Positions 36,785-45,778 are shown, counted from the stretch's first letter. The stretch: 64,000 bases of DNA from Nocardia aurea (GCF_003123685.1 NZ_QCYJ01000084.1:124001-188000); one strand, 5' to 3'. Numbers and translations are program-made. Notes: generated from the letters alone by a model not told the origin.

Positions 36785-37540
36785 ATGACGACCATCGCAT
36801 TGATCACCGGCGCCAACAAGGGAATCGGTTTCGAAACAGCCGGGCGGCTCGCCGCGACCGGGACGACCGTCCTGGTCGGCGCGCGTGACGCGGACCGAGG
36901 CAAGAACGCGGCGGCGGCGCTGTCCGGGGCTGGAGCCGACACCCGTTTCATCCCGCTCGACGTCACCGACGCCGACTCGATCGCCCGCGCCGCCGCCGAT
37001 ATCGACGCCGAATTCGGCAAACTCGACATCCTGGTCAACAACGCGGGTATCGCGGGCAGGCTCGACGGAGACGGCAAACCCTCCTCCACCGCGCTGAGCA
37101 CCCTGCGCGAGGTGTTCGAGACCAATGTCTTCGGCATCGTCGCCCTCACCAATGCCGTGCTGCCGCTGCTGCGTCGGTCCGAGGCCGCCCGCATCGTGAA
37201 CGTGTCGAGCGAGGTCGGCTCCTTCGCGATGACGATGGACGAGGACAGCCCCATGTGGCCGATGGCCGCGATCGCCTACCCCACCTCGAAGACCGCGCTG
37301 ACCATGGTCACGGCGATGTACGCCAAGGAACTGTGGAACACGCCCATCAAGGTCAACGCGGCCAACCCCGGCTACTGCGCGACCGACCTGAACGCCAACA
37401 CCGGATTCCGCACCGCCGCGCAGGGAGCCGAGGTGGTCGCGCGCCTGGCGACCCTGCCCGTCGACGGCCCGACGGGCACCCTGTGGGGCTACCGCTGGGG
37501 CGCGACCGGCGCGGACGAGTACGGCGTCCTGCCCTGGTGA
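36785..37540 (+). CDS. Short-chain dehydrogenase, carbonyl-reductase type
   Basis: 251-aa classical SDR. Cofactor motif ALITGANKGIGFETAGRL, NNAG in LVNNAGIAG and catalytic YxxxK in IAYPTSKTAL. C-terminal GTLWGYRWGATGADEYGVLPW is typical of the MmyB-linked SDRs. Probably induced through the divergent regulator; not part of the KstR/KstR2 set by any visible operator. Confidence 0.85.
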   Translation: MTTIALITGANKGIGFETAGRLAATGTTVLVGARDADRGKNAAAALSGAGADTRFIPLDVTDADSIARAAADIDAEFGKLDILVNNAGIAGRLDGDGKPSSTALSTLREVFETNVFGIVALTNAVLPLLRRSEAARIVNVSSEVGSFAMTMDEDSPMWPMAAIAYPTSKTALTMVTAMYAKELWNTPIKVNAANPGYCATDLNANTGFRTAAQGAEVVARLATLPVDGPTGTLWGYRWGATGADEYGVLPW

Positions 37541-37581
37541 GAGGAGAAGCCGGGCGGCGGTCCCGGATCTCGGCGACCTCC

Positions 37582-39369
37582 TCAGAGGTAGCGGCGGACG
37601 TCCATGACCGCTACGCCGCCCCCGTCGTGTTCCGACGGAGCCGCATACAGCCGATGGCCGTCCGGGGTGACCGCGAGATGTTCAACCTTCAGCCCGGGCT
37701 GAAGGTTGCCGACCACCGTCCTGGTCGTCGTATCGATCACCGCGATATCGCCTGACGACCCGTCTCTCGAGGTCGGTTGGATCGCCACGAACATATAGCG
37801 GCCGCTCGGCGAGATCGCGAGACCGTTGCCGATACCGTTCAGTTGGACGACCGCGACCGAAGCGCCGGTGGAGCCGTCGAACACGTGCACCTTCGAGGAA
37901 GGTTTGCCCATCGCATAGACGAACCGGCCGTCGGCGCCGACGACGATCGTCGAATCGGGCCCTTCGAATGCGGTCCGCGTGGTCACGGTCGCGGTGGCGG
38001 CGTCGAGCATTGCGATCTGGCGGGGCATGACCGCGAAGAAGCGCCGGCCGTCACCTGTCAGCGCTATAGCATCGACAATGTCGTACCCCGTGCCGAGCGG
38101 GGTCGTCGCGGTCGCCGCTCTCGTCCGGGCATCGCGGATCGTGACCGTGGCGCGCAGCCCGTCGGCGATGTAGAGATGAGTGCCGTCGTGGGAAACCGCG
38201 ACCGCCTCGAGAGTTGAATCGTAGTCGGCGATCGTCACCCCGGTGAGAGTGTTCGAAGCCGTCGTGATCACCGACAGGGCATTATTCGAAACTACGTAGA
38301 CATACGCGCCGTCGGGCGATACCGCGAGCCCGTTCGGTTTCTGCGGAACCCCGATCAGTGCCGTGACGGTATTCGAGGCCGTATCGATGACCGTCACCGT
38401 CGGCGGCGTGCGACCCCCCAAGTAGATCCGCCGTCCGTCGGGCGACATCGCCAACGCGGTCACCGCGGGAGTCGCGATCACCGCGGGCGACGTCGTTGCG
38501 AATTCGGTCGCCCCCGCGTCCGTGGGCCGATCATGCCCGACAGCGTAGGTCGCGGCCGCCGCCAGCACGGCGACGCTGAACAGCGCGCCGATCGCGACGC
38601 GAACGCGGCGGCGTAGCGGCGGCGTCCGTAGTCGAGGGGGTACAGAGGATTCCGGAGCAGGCGTGACGGTCGGTGTCGAGGGCGCGTCCGACGCCGGTGA
38701 CGAGGCGGCCGATTTCGCCGCTCGCAGGGCGGGCTGCTTCGACATGCTGACGAATTGCGTTGGTGTAGAGGTGGAATCGATGAGCAGGGGCGCGGACTGG
38801 GTCGTCGACCCAGCGGATTCCGGCGGTGGCGGAGTGGACGGCGTGGATCCCGCAACCGGTTCCGTCGGAGACAGAGCGATCGTGAAGCGCATGGCGAGGT
38901 CGGCGGCGCTCGGTCGCCGTAGCGGGTCTCGCGACAGGCAGTCCGCCGCCACCTGCCGCAGTCCCGGTGGAACTGCCTCGAGATCGGGTTCGGACGTCAG
39001 CGCCCGGATCAGCAACTCCACCGGAGTGCCCGAACCGAATGGCCCCGCACCGGTCGCGGCGTAGACAAGGACCGCTCCGAACGCGAAGACATCGGACGCG
39101 GCATGGGCGGGCGCTCCCGAAGCGATTTCGGGCGCAACGTATCCCGCGCTCTCGGCAAGGGTCGGCGACGCGGTCACCTCGACACTGGACTCGGTGAAGA
39201 CCACCGTCGCCGGTGAGACTCCGCCGTACGGACCGCTCGTCCGGTCTGTCGCCGCCAACCATCGCGCCAGATCCGCACCGAACTGCCGCAGCTCCTGGGG
39301 CTGCAACGTGCCCTCGGTCGCAACGACACGTGCCAGTGAGCGATCTTCAACACCAGGTGCCAACGACAT
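37582..39369 (-). CDS. Membrane pseudokinase fragment fused to extracellular YVTN beta-propeller
   Basis: 595 aa. Residues about 1-190 match only the C-lobe of actinobacterial Ser/Thr kinases: AGYVAPEIASGAPAHAASDV, FAFGAVLVYAATGAGPFG, CLSRDPLRRPSAADL. The glycine loop, catalytic Lys, HRD and DFG are absent, so it cannot phosphorylate. A Ser/Thr/Pro linker leads to one membrane segment near 260-285 (VAIGALFSVAVLAAAATYAVG). The rest is a beta-propeller of repeated SPDGxxxYV and VIDTxTxTV units. ATG at 39369 after AAGGA; it overlaps the upstream gene by 23 bp. A sensor or scaffold role is likely. Confidence 0.8.
   Translation of the reverse strand: MSLAPGVEDRSLARVVATEGTLQPQELRQFGADLARWLAATDRTSGPYGGVSPATVVFTESSVEVTASPTLAESAGYVAPEIASGAPAHAASDVFAFGAVLVYAATGAGPFGSGTPVELLIRALTSEPDLEAVPPGLRQVAADCLSRDPLRRPSAADLAMRFTIALSPTEPVAGSTPSTPPPPESAGSTTQSAPLLIDSTSTPTQFVSMSKQPALRAAKSAASSPASDAPSTPTVTPAPESSVPPRLRTPPLRRRVRVAIGALFSVAVLAAAATYAVGHDRPTDAGATEFATTSPAVIATPAVTALAMSPDGRRIYLGGRTPPTVTVIDTASNTVTALIGVPQKPNGLAVSPDGAYVYVVSNNALSVITTASNTLTGVTIADYDSTLEAVAVSHDGTHLYIADGLRATVTIRDARTRAATATTPLGTGYDIVDAIALTGDGRRFFAVMPRQIAMLDAATATVTTRTAFEGPDSTIVVGADGRFVYAMGKPSSKVHVFDGSTGASVAVVQLNGIGNGLAISPSGRYMFVAIQPTSRDGSSGDIAVIDTTTRTVVGNLQPGLKVEHLAVTPDGHRLYAAPSEHDGGGVAVMDVRRYL
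37683..37708. repeat. Perfect 26-bp palindrome inside the propeller gene
   Basis: The two 13-base arms are exactly complementary; the centre reads CAGCCCGGGCTG. It lies within codons for NLQPGLKVE near the C-terminus. Confidence 0.8.
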
Positions 39370-40153
39370 TTCCTTGATCGCATTGGGCCGGAGTGAGTCC
39401 CGCGGCACGGGCACTGGTCAGCATCTTCTGCAAGTCCGCATCGGTGGCCGCCCCCGGCATGCCCTGTTCCGCACCGACGATGAACACGATCGGCTGGCCG
39501 CGGTTGCCCGGTAACGCGAGTGCGTGCACGACACCACCGCGCCCGTCGGAGCAGGAGGTGCGGTTCACGGTCGCCGTAACCCGTACGGCGGGTCTACTGT
39601 TCACGGTCGATGGCACCGGATCGGAGAGCGCGATCACCGGGAGCGGTGTGGTGTCGTCCCCGAACATCCCGAACGCCCAGAGTCGCGCGGAATCTGTCGC
39701 CGCGGCGGTCAGATCGGTGATCGGCGATCCTGCGATACCCGCGATCGCCGAGTGCTTGGCCGATTGATCCCCAGGGCACAACGCATTCGAGTATCTCGCG
39801 CCGCCGTCGAAGGCGATCCGCACGTCGAGTTCCGGGATCCCATATCCGAACACCCATCCCGGGCCTTCCACGCGCCAGGTGGGCGGCACGTCGAGTGCGG
39901 CGTTTCGTCTGGTCGATACTGCCGCTTGCCAGTTCGGAACCTGTGGCGGTATCAGCGACGCCTGCGTCGGCTGCGCCGGCAGAGGAGGTGCGGGCGCGGC
40001 GACCGCGGCGCCGCGCACTGTTCGAGGACCGGCCGTCACAATCAGCAGAACCAGCGCGACAGCAAGAGAAACGGCGATCAGACCGACGGTGACCCATTCG
40101 GGGGCACCCCACGGAGACTCCCCGCCATCCTGCGCCGGAGTCACTCCGTACAC
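39347..40153 (-). CDS. Membrane-anchored secreted-domain protein, unknown function
   Basis: 268 aa. Short cytoplasmic N-terminus, one membrane segment (WVTVGLIAVSLAVALVLLIVTAG, about 20-42), a Pro/Ala linker, then an extracytoplasmic domain with paired cysteines (ALCPGDQS, RTSCSDGRG, AQCDQGNVVGTWC). Similar small domains accompany actinobacterial kinase-like proteins. GTG start. It precedes and overlaps the pseudokinase gene by 23 bp, so the two products probably act together at the membrane. The 221 bp to ipdC hold no supported gene. Confidence 0.65.
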   Translation of the reverse strand: MYGVTPAQDGGESPWGAPEWVTVGLIAVSLAVALVLLIVTAGPRTVRGAAVAAPAPPLPAQPTQASLIPPQVPNWQAAVSTRRNAALDVPPTWRVEGPGWVFGYGIPELDVRIAFDGGARYSNALCPGDQSAKHSAIAGIAGSPITDLTAAATDSARLWAFGMFGDDTTPLPVIALSDPVPSTVNSRPAVRVTATVNRTSCSDGRGGVVHALALPGNRGQPIVFIVGAEQGMPGAATDADLQKMLTSARAAGLTPAQCDQGNVVGTWC

Positions 40154-40374
40154 CTACGCGAATGACGCATGCCGCCCCCACTGCGCACGGTCCCTCCTCC
40201 CAAGCCCCCGAGCTGCGTGCAGATTAACAAGAATGAGGGCGGCACGGTAGCCCGATTTCGCCGTTTTATCACGGTTGTCGTCTACGCGGTGTCACTGCCG
40301 GGCACGCTCACTGCCAGGGGATACCGCCCGGCCGCCGCGCTCTGTCAGCACATCGGACTGGTCACGCCGAGTAT

Positions 40375-41457
40375 TCAGTCTCCCGCGGCGGTTCCCGCTT
40401 TCAGCGCGGCTATCGCATCGATCCGCGCCGCCGCGTCGGTGACGATGCGATCGATCAATTCCCGGCAGGTGGGCAGATCATCGATGATGCCGGTGACCTG
40501 TCCGGCCGCGAGCACTCCCGCGTGCGTGTCGCCCTCGACCAGTCCGGCGCGCAGGAGCATCGGGGTGTTCGCGGCCATGACCACCTGTGACCAGGTGAGG
40601 TCCTTCTGTTTGCGCATGGCGAGCCCGTCGCGGACCAGGGTCGACCATTTCATGCCGGTCATGCCCTTGAAGCGGGCGGCGTTGGCGACGGCCGCGCTCA
40701 GTCCGCGCCAGCGGCCGGATTGCTCGAGGCGTTGCACCAGTTCTGTGTTGAGCACCCGGTGCGGCATGCCGTCGACCTTCACCGAGACGACGGTGTCCTG
40801 CAATTGCCTGCTCAGGTACTCCTGTTTGACCGCGTCGGGCACCGTGCTCTCCCGGGTGAGCAGGAACCGGGTGCCCATGGCGACGCCCGCCGCGCCGTAG
40901 GCGAGCGCGGCGGCCAGGCCGCGGCCGTCGAAGAAGCCGCCCGCGGCGACCACCGGGATGTCGACGGCGTCGAGGACCGAGGGCAGCAGCAGGGTGGTCG
41001 CGACCGGGCCGGTGTGTCCGCCGCCCTCGCCACCCTGCACGATCACCGCGTCCGCGCCCCACGAGGCCACCTTCACCGCGTGTTTGGCCGCGCCGATCGA
41101 CGGAATCACGACGACGCCCGCGTCTTTGAGTTTCGCGATCAGATCCTGCTTGGGCGCGAGCGCGAACGAGGCGACGGCCACCTTCTCCCGGATGAGCAGA
41201 TCGATCCGCTCGGGCGCGTCGGTGGCATCGGCGCGGATGTTCACGCCGAAGGGTTTGTTCGTGTGCGCCTTGGTCTTCGCGACGGCGGCTTCGAGTTCGG
41301 CGAAGGTCATGGTGGCGGAGGCGAGGATGCCGAGACCGCCCGCGTTCGAGGTCGCCGAGACCAGGCTCGGCCCCGCTACCCAGCCCATGCCGGTCTGCAC
41401 GATCGGATGCTGGATGCCGACGAGTTCGGTCAACGGGGTCCGGATCGCGGGTGTCAT
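40375..41457 (-). CDS. ipdC: NADH-dependent flavin oxidoreductase IpdC
   Basis: 360-aa TIM-barrel flavoprotein of the nitronate monooxygenase/enoyl-reductase family acting on a ring C/D CoA ester. FMN-site signatures: QTGMGWVAGPSLVSATSNAG, VIVQGGEGGGHTG, VAAGGFFDGRGLAAALAYGA. The ATG overlaps the ipdB stop by 4 bp (ATGA). Gene order echA20-ipdA-ipdB-ipdC equals Rv3550-Rv3553, which sets the name. Confidence 0.92.
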   Translation of the reverse strand: MTPAIRTPLTELVGIQHPIVQTGMGWVAGPSLVSATSNAGGLGILASATMTFAELEAAVAKTKAHTNKPFGVNIRADATDAPERIDLLIREKVAVASFALAPKQDLIAKLKDAGVVVIPSIGAAKHAVKVASWGADAVIVQGGEGGGHTGPVATTLLLPSVLDAVDIPVVAAGGFFDGRGLAAALAYGAAGVAMGTRFLLTRESTVPDAVKQEYLSRQLQDTVVSVKVDGMPHRVLNTELVQRLEQSGRWRGLSAAVANAARFKGMTGMKWSTLVRDGLAMRKQKDLTWSQVVMAANTPMLLRAGLVEGDTHAGVLAAGQVTGIIDDLPTCRELIDRIVTDAAARIDAIAALKAGTAAGD

Positions 41458-42233
41458 GCCGGAACCTCGGATTCGCGAACCTTCTTGGGATCGAGCACAT
41501 CCCGGATCAGGCGCAGTTCCTCGGCGGTGGGCCGCCTCGACTCGCCCGCCTCGGCCAGCCCGGCGATCTCGAACGAGGTGTTCTCCGCGACCTCGTCGGC
41601 GGTGACCCCGGGGTGCAGGCTGCGGGCCCGCATGGTGTGATCCGGCCCGTCGAAATCGAAGACGCCCAGGTTGGTCACCACCCGGTGCAGGTGGTGGAAA
41701 CGGAAGGCCGGATTGTCCGGGTCGATCTTGTCGTAGCCGACGCCGCTGACGATATCGACCGTCTCCACGAAGGTCCGCTTGTTGTGGCGCGAAACCCAGT
41801 AACTGGTGGCGTGATTGAGGGTGTTGCCCGGTGCGCCGCGCACGCCGAACATCTGGCGGGTCGGCTGCTGCAACGGCCCGAACGCGGACAGGTTCTGGTT
41901 GCCGTGGCGGTCCACCTGGTTGGCGCCCATCACCACGTGGCGACGGCCCGAGGCCACCACGTCGAAAACCTTGCGGAACGGGATCCAACCCTCGATGGGG
42001 GATTTGCCGCCGATCGGGGGAGTCTCGGCGAACAGCAGCGCCTCACCGTCGGAGAGCAGCAGATCCGGTTCGGTGGTCAGTTTGGCCAGGCGCGCGCCGA
42101 GGATGGACATCGGCGACATCGGGGATGCCATGATCTCGCCCGCGCCCTCGAAGATCTCGGCGCACGCGACCGCGCAGATCTCGGCGCGGGTGACGGTGTC
42201 GGTGGATGTCGTCTCGGTGGATATCTCGGACAT
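41454..42233 (-). CDS. ipdB: Ring-opening hydrolase subunit IpdB
   Basis: 259-aa beta subunit of the IpdAB complex, a CoA-transferase-fold enzyme that opens the last steroid ring (COCHEA-CoA hydrolysis). Features: ICAVACAEIFEGAGEIMASP, VVMGANQVDRHGNQN, FRFHHLHRVVTNLGVFDF. The ATG directly follows the ipdA stop without a gap. Length matches the family. Confidence 0.93.
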   Translation of the reverse strand: MSEISTETTSTDTVTRAEICAVACAEIFEGAGEIMASPMSPMSILGARLAKLTTEPDLLLSDGEALLFAETPPIGGKSPIEGWIPFRKVFDVVASGRRHVVMGANQVDRHGNQNLSAFGPLQQPTRQMFGVRGAPGNTLNHATSYWVSRHNKRTFVETVDIVSGVGYDKIDPDNPAFRFHHLHRVVTNLGVFDFDGPDHTMRARSLHPGVTADEVAENTSFEIAGLAEAGESRRPTAEELRLIRDVLDPKKVRESEVPA

Positions 42234-43115
42234 TCACGCCTCCTTGGTGGCGAACGCGCGGACTGCGGCCTGGTACTCGTCTTCGGAGACCGACAGGTAC
42301 GTGTCGACGAACTGCTGCCAGCCCTCCGGTGTCTTGGCCGACTCCACGTAGTGACGCTGGAATTTCTCGTCGCGCTTGTAGTCGTCGCCGGCCAGGGTGA
42401 AGTGCGCGCCGCCCGGCGCCTCGACGACACCGTCGACCATCATGCGATTGAGCAGCAGCGACGGCAGCGGAACGGATTTCACCAGTTCCTCGGTCTCCAC
42501 CACGCGCTCCACCGACAGGTAGCGGCGCTGCGCGGCGAGGCAGTACAGGTCGTCGAAATAGGGGTCGACGCCGGTGTAGGCGGCATTGCCGTGTTTGTCG
42601 CCGATATTCAGGTGCACCAGCGCCGCGTCCAGATTCAGCGCGGGCATGGCGGTGAGCGTCTCGGGTTTGCCGTTCTCGCCGGGATAGGGCGAGGTGACCG
42701 TGCGCAATTCGCCGTCCCAGAAGTTGAACACGTCCGAGCCGAGACCCGCCCGGATCGGCAGGAAGGGCAGACGCGCGGCGGCCGCCTCCAGCCCGCATTT
42801 CAGCATGCCCTCGTCCATCTCGCGGGCCACCAGCGCGCCGGAGGTGCGCGCCTTCGCGAACCACGGGTCGTAGAACGGCGCCGAATCGAGGGAGACGAAT
42901 CCGTAGTACGCCTTGCGCACCTTGCCCGCCGAGCAGAGCAGTCCGAGATCGGGGCCGCCGTAGCTCACCACGGTCAGGTCGGTGATATCCGAGCGCAGGA
43001 TGGCGCGGACCAGCGCCATCGGCTTGCGCCGGGAACCCCAGCCGCCGATGCCGATGGTCATGCCGCTGCGCAGTTCGCCGACGACCTCGTCGAGCGACAT
43101 TCGCTTGTCTCGCAT
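42234..43115 (-). CDS. ipdA: Ring-opening hydrolase subunit IpdA
   Basis: 293-aa alpha subunit of IpdAB. N-terminal CoA-transferase signature SGMTIGIGGWGSRRKPMALVRAIL, then YGGPDLGLLCSAGKVRKAYYGFVSLD and ALVHLNIGDKHGNAAYTGVDPYF. 9 bp after echA20, abutting ipdB; equimolar expression is expected. Confidence 0.93.
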   Translation of the reverse strand: MRDKRMSLDEVVGELRSGMTIGIGGWGSRRKPMALVRAILRSDITDLTVVSYGGPDLGLLCSAGKVRKAYYGFVSLDSAPFYDPWFAKARTSGALVAREMDEGMLKCGLEAAAARLPFLPIRAGLGSDVFNFWDGELRTVTSPYPGENGKPETLTAMPALNLDAALVHLNIGDKHGNAAYTGVDPYFDDLYCLAAQRRYLSVERVVETEELVKSVPLPSLLLNRMMVDGVVEAPGGAHFTLAGDDYKRDEKFQRHYVESAKTPEGWQQFVDTYLSVSEDEYQAAVRAFATKEA

Positions 43116-43124
43116 GGTGTGTGC

Positions 43125-43889
43125 CTACTCCCCGCTCTTACGTGCGGCCAGATCGTCGTCGAATTTGGCCCTGATCTCGTCGGCGACGCCCGCCAGATTC
43201 AATTCGAAGGTGAAACCCTGCTCGTACCGGTAGCTGCGGTGCACGTCCTGGGTGTCGATCCCGTTCAGCGCCCGCTTCGCGGCGCGGATCACCCGGCCGT
43301 CCTTGGCCGCGATGTTCTCGGCGACCTTCAACGCCGCCGCGTCGAGTTCGGCGCGGGGCACCACCTGGTACACCGAGCCGTGGTGGTGCAGCTGCTGCGC
43401 GGTGATGGTGCTCGCGGTGAAGAACAGCGCCCGCATCAGATGCTGGGGCACCAGCCGCGACAGGTGGGTGGCCGCGCCGAGTGCGCCGCGGTCGACCTCG
43501 GGGAGTCCGAAAGTGGCGTCGTCCGAAGCGATCACGACATCGGCGTTGCCGACCAGGCCGATGCCGCCGCCGAGGCAGAATCCCTGCACCGCCGCGATCA
43601 CCGGGACCGGGCAGTCGTAGACGGCGGCGAAGGCATCGAAGCAGCCGTGATTGGCGTCGATGAGCGCCTGATGACCTGGTTTGCTCTGGATCTCCTTGAT
43701 GTCGACACCCGCGTTGAACCCGCGATTCTCCGCGCGCAGCACCACGACCTTGGTCTTCTGGTCGCGGCCCGCTTCGCGCACCTCGTCGGCGATGGCGAAC
43801 CAGCCGTCCGTCGGTATGGCGTTGACGGGCGGATAGTCGACCGTGACCACGGCGATGCCGGTCGATTCGGAGTGACGGTTGATCCCCAT
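43125..43889 (-). CDS. echA20: Enoyl-CoA hydratase-family ring hydrolase EchA20
   Basis: 254-aa crotonase-fold enzyme known in M. tuberculosis to hydrolyse open ring D of a CoA ester. Motifs: AVVTVDYPPVNAIPTDGW, NRGFNAGVDIKE, AVQGFCLGGGIGLVGNADV, LPEVDRGALGAATHLSRLV. ATG at 43889 is the family start; the frame continues far upstream through the divergent gene and is ignored there. First gene of the echA20-ipdA-ipdB-ipdC operon. Confidence 0.92.
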   Translation of the reverse strand: MGINRHSESTGIAVVTVDYPPVNAIPTDGWFAIADEVREAGRDQKTKVVVLRAENRGFNAGVDIKEIQSKPGHQALIDANHGCFDAFAAVYDCPVPVIAAVQGFCLGGGIGLVGNADVVIASDDATFGLPEVDRGALGAATHLSRLVPQHLMRALFFTASTITAQQLHHHGSVYQVVPRAELDAAALKVAENIAAKDGRVIRAAKRALNGIDTQDVHRSYRYEQGFTFELNLAGVADEIRAKFDDDLAARKSGE

Positions 43890-43944
43890 CGGATGTCCTT
43901 CGTTGTCCCGGGCCTTCGGTGTCCACTGTCGGCGCCATTGGCAA

Positions 43945-43962
43945 AGCAAGCAGTTGCTTGGT
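43945..43962. promoter_or_regulatory. KstR2-type palindrome between echA20 and the divergent SDR
   Basis: AGCAAGCAGTTGCTTGGT has CAAGCA and TGCTTG arms around GT, with CAAG and CTTG 6 bases apart. It is the third KstR2-type site of the window, in the 84-bp divergent region. Confidence 0.75.
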
Positions 43963-43973
43963 AGGTTAGCACG

Positions 43974-44777
43974 GTGGCACTCGAAATCGATCTGGCCGGA
44001 CGCGTTGTCCTCGTGACCGGCGGTGTGCGCGGAGTCGGCGCCGGTATCAGCCGGGTATTCCTCGAAGCGGGCGCCACCGTGGTGGCCTGTGCCCGCCGTC
44101 CGGCCGACCGGCCCGTCGCCTTCGGCGCGCACGAGATCGACTACCTGCCCTGCGACGTGCGCGACGCCGACGCGGTACGTGGCTTGGTCGACGCCATCGT
44201 CGCCAGACACGGCAGGCTCGATCACGTGGTGAACAACGCGGGCGGCGCGCCGTTCGCGCCGTCGGCCACGGCGAGCAAGAACTTCAACACCAAGATCGTC
44301 GAACTGAATCTGATGGCGCCGCTGCTGGTTTCGCAGGCCGCCTACGGGGTCATGCGCGATCAGCCCGACGGCGGTTCGATCGTGATGATCTCCAGCGTCA
44401 GCGGTCACCGGGCCTCGCCCGGCACCGCGGCCTACGGTGCGGCGAAGGCCGGAATGGACAGCCTGACCCAATCCCTCTCGGTCGAATGGGCGCCGCGGGT
44501 CCGGGTGAACTCGCTGATCGTCGGCATGGTCGAAACCGAACTCAGCGAATTGCACTACGGCGACCGCGACGGCATCGACGCCGTCAGCGAGACCATTCCG
44601 CTGCGCAGGATGGCCACCCCGGAGGATATCGGCCGGTGTGCGGTCTTCCTGGCCTCGCCGCTGGCGGCCTACGTCAGCGGCGCGACACTGCTCGTGCACG
44701 GCGGCGGTGAACGCCCCGCCTTCCTTGCCGCGTCCACCGCCGAGATCGGCGCCGTGTCCACCCCCGAAAAGGCCTGA
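43974..44777 (+). CDS. Short-chain dehydrogenase (Rv3549c-like) of the KstR2 regulon
   Basis: 267-aa SDR: VLVTGGVRGVGAGISRVFLEAG, HVVNNAGGAPFAPSA, catalytic AAYGAAKAGM, and VNSLIVGMVETELSELHYGD. GTG start 11 bp after the palindrome with no ribosome site, so probably leaderless. Gene order equals Rv3549c. The reaction in ring C/D degradation is not established. Confidence 0.85.
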   Translation: MALEIDLAGRVVLVTGGVRGVGAGISRVFLEAGATVVACARRPADRPVAFGAHEIDYLPCDVRDADAVRGLVDAIVARHGRLDHVVNNAGGAPFAPSATASKNFNTKIVELNLMAPLLVSQAAYGVMRDQPDGGSIVMISSVSGHRASPGTAAYGAAKAGMDSLTQSLSVEWAPRVRVNSLIVGMVETELSELHYGDRDGIDAVSETIPLRRMATPEDIGRCAVFLASPLAAYVSGATLLVHGGGERPAFLAASTAEIGAVSTPEKA

Positions 44778-44809
44778 GAAGTATCCGGATACGAAAGAGG
44801 ACAACAGGT

Positions 44810-45721
44810 ATGGACGAGCAGATCTGCGCCGGGCGCACCGTGATCGTCACCGGCGCGGGTCGCGGCATCGGCCGCGCGCACGCGCTGGCCTTCGCCGCGG
44901 CGGGCGCCAACGTGGTCGTCAACGACATCGGCTCGACCCTGGACGGCGCGGCGACCGACGAGACGCCCGCCCAGCAGGTCGTCGGCGAGATCGAGGCACT
45001 GGGTGGCCGGGCCGTCGCCAACGGTGACGACGTCGCGGACTGGGAGGGTGCGCGGGCCCTGGTCCGCCAGGCCGTCGACACCTTCGGCGGGCTCGACGTG
45101 CTGGTCAACAACGCCGGGTTCGTCCGGGACCGGATGCTGGTCAACCTCGGCGAGGACGAATGGGACGCGGTGGTGCGCGTCCACCTCAAGGGCCATTTCG
45201 CCACGATGCGGCACGCCGCCGAGTACTGGCGCGGCGAATCGAAGGCGGGCAGGCCCGTCGACGCCCGCATCGTCAACACCAGTTCCGGCGCCGGATTGCA
45301 GGGCAGTGTCGGTCAGGGCAACTACGGCGCGGCCAAGGCGGGCATCGCCGGTCTGACGCTGACCGCCGCCGCCGAGTTCGGACGCTACGGGGTCACCGTC
45401 AACGCCATCGCCCCCTCGGCGCGCACCAGGATGACCGAAACGGTTTTCGCCGAGATGATGGCCGCGCCGGAGGACGGCGGTTTCGACGCCATGGCCCCCG
45501 AGAACATCTCCCCGCTGGTGGTCTGGCTCGGCAGCGCGCAATCGGCCGCGGTGACCGGCCGGATATTCGAGATCGAAGGCGGCAAGGTCGCACTCGCCGA
45601 CGGCTGGCGTCACGGTATCGCGGTGGATCGCGGCGCGCGTTGGGCGCCAAGTGAACTCGGCCCGGTGGTTGCCGATCTGATTGCCAAGGGAGTGCCGCCG
45701 GAGCCCGTGTACGGCGCCTGA
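44810..45721 (+). CDS. Short-chain dehydrogenase (Rv3548c-like) of the KstR2 regulon
   Basis: 303-aa SDR of the type also seen in MFE-2 hydroxyacyl-CoA dehydrogenase domains: VIVTGAGRGIGRAHALAFAAAGANVVVNDIG, VLVNNAGFVRDRMLVNL, GNYGAAKAGI, AIAPSARTRMTE. Follows the first SDR by 32 bp, same unit. A CoA-ester substrate is likely; not proven. Ends at a strong terminator. Confidence 0.86.
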   Translation: MDEQICAGRTVIVTGAGRGIGRAHALAFAAAGANVVVNDIGSTLDGAATDETPAQQVVGEIEALGGRAVANGDDVADWEGARALVRQAVDTFGGLDVLVNNAGFVRDRMLVNLGEDEWDAVVRVHLKGHFATMRHAAEYWRGESKAGRPVDARIVNTSSGAGLQGSVGQGNYGAAKAGIAGLTLTAAAEFGRYGVTVNAIAPSARTRMTETVFAEMMAAPEDGGFDAMAPENISPLVVWLGSAQSAAVTGRIFEIEGGKVALADGWRHGIAVDRGARWAPSELGPVVADLIAKGVPPEPVYGA

Positions 45722-45728
45722 GCACGAC

Positions 45729-45778
45729 AACGACGACGGTCCCCGGTGATGTTCGCATCGCCGGGGACCGTCGTCGTT
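45729..45778 (+). terminator. Strong intrinsic terminator with UUCG loop
   Basis: An 18-bp perfect stem extends by 5 further pairs (one G-U) to a TTCG tetraloop at 45752-45755 and is followed by TTTT. It begins 8 bp past the SDR stop and separates the steroid unit from the accessory genes. Confidence 0.9.

Noticed and set aside
43890..44804. Upstream extension of echA20 over 300 codons
   Set aside because: It is antisense to the clear SDR gene at 43974-44777; the crotonase starts at the ATG at 43889.
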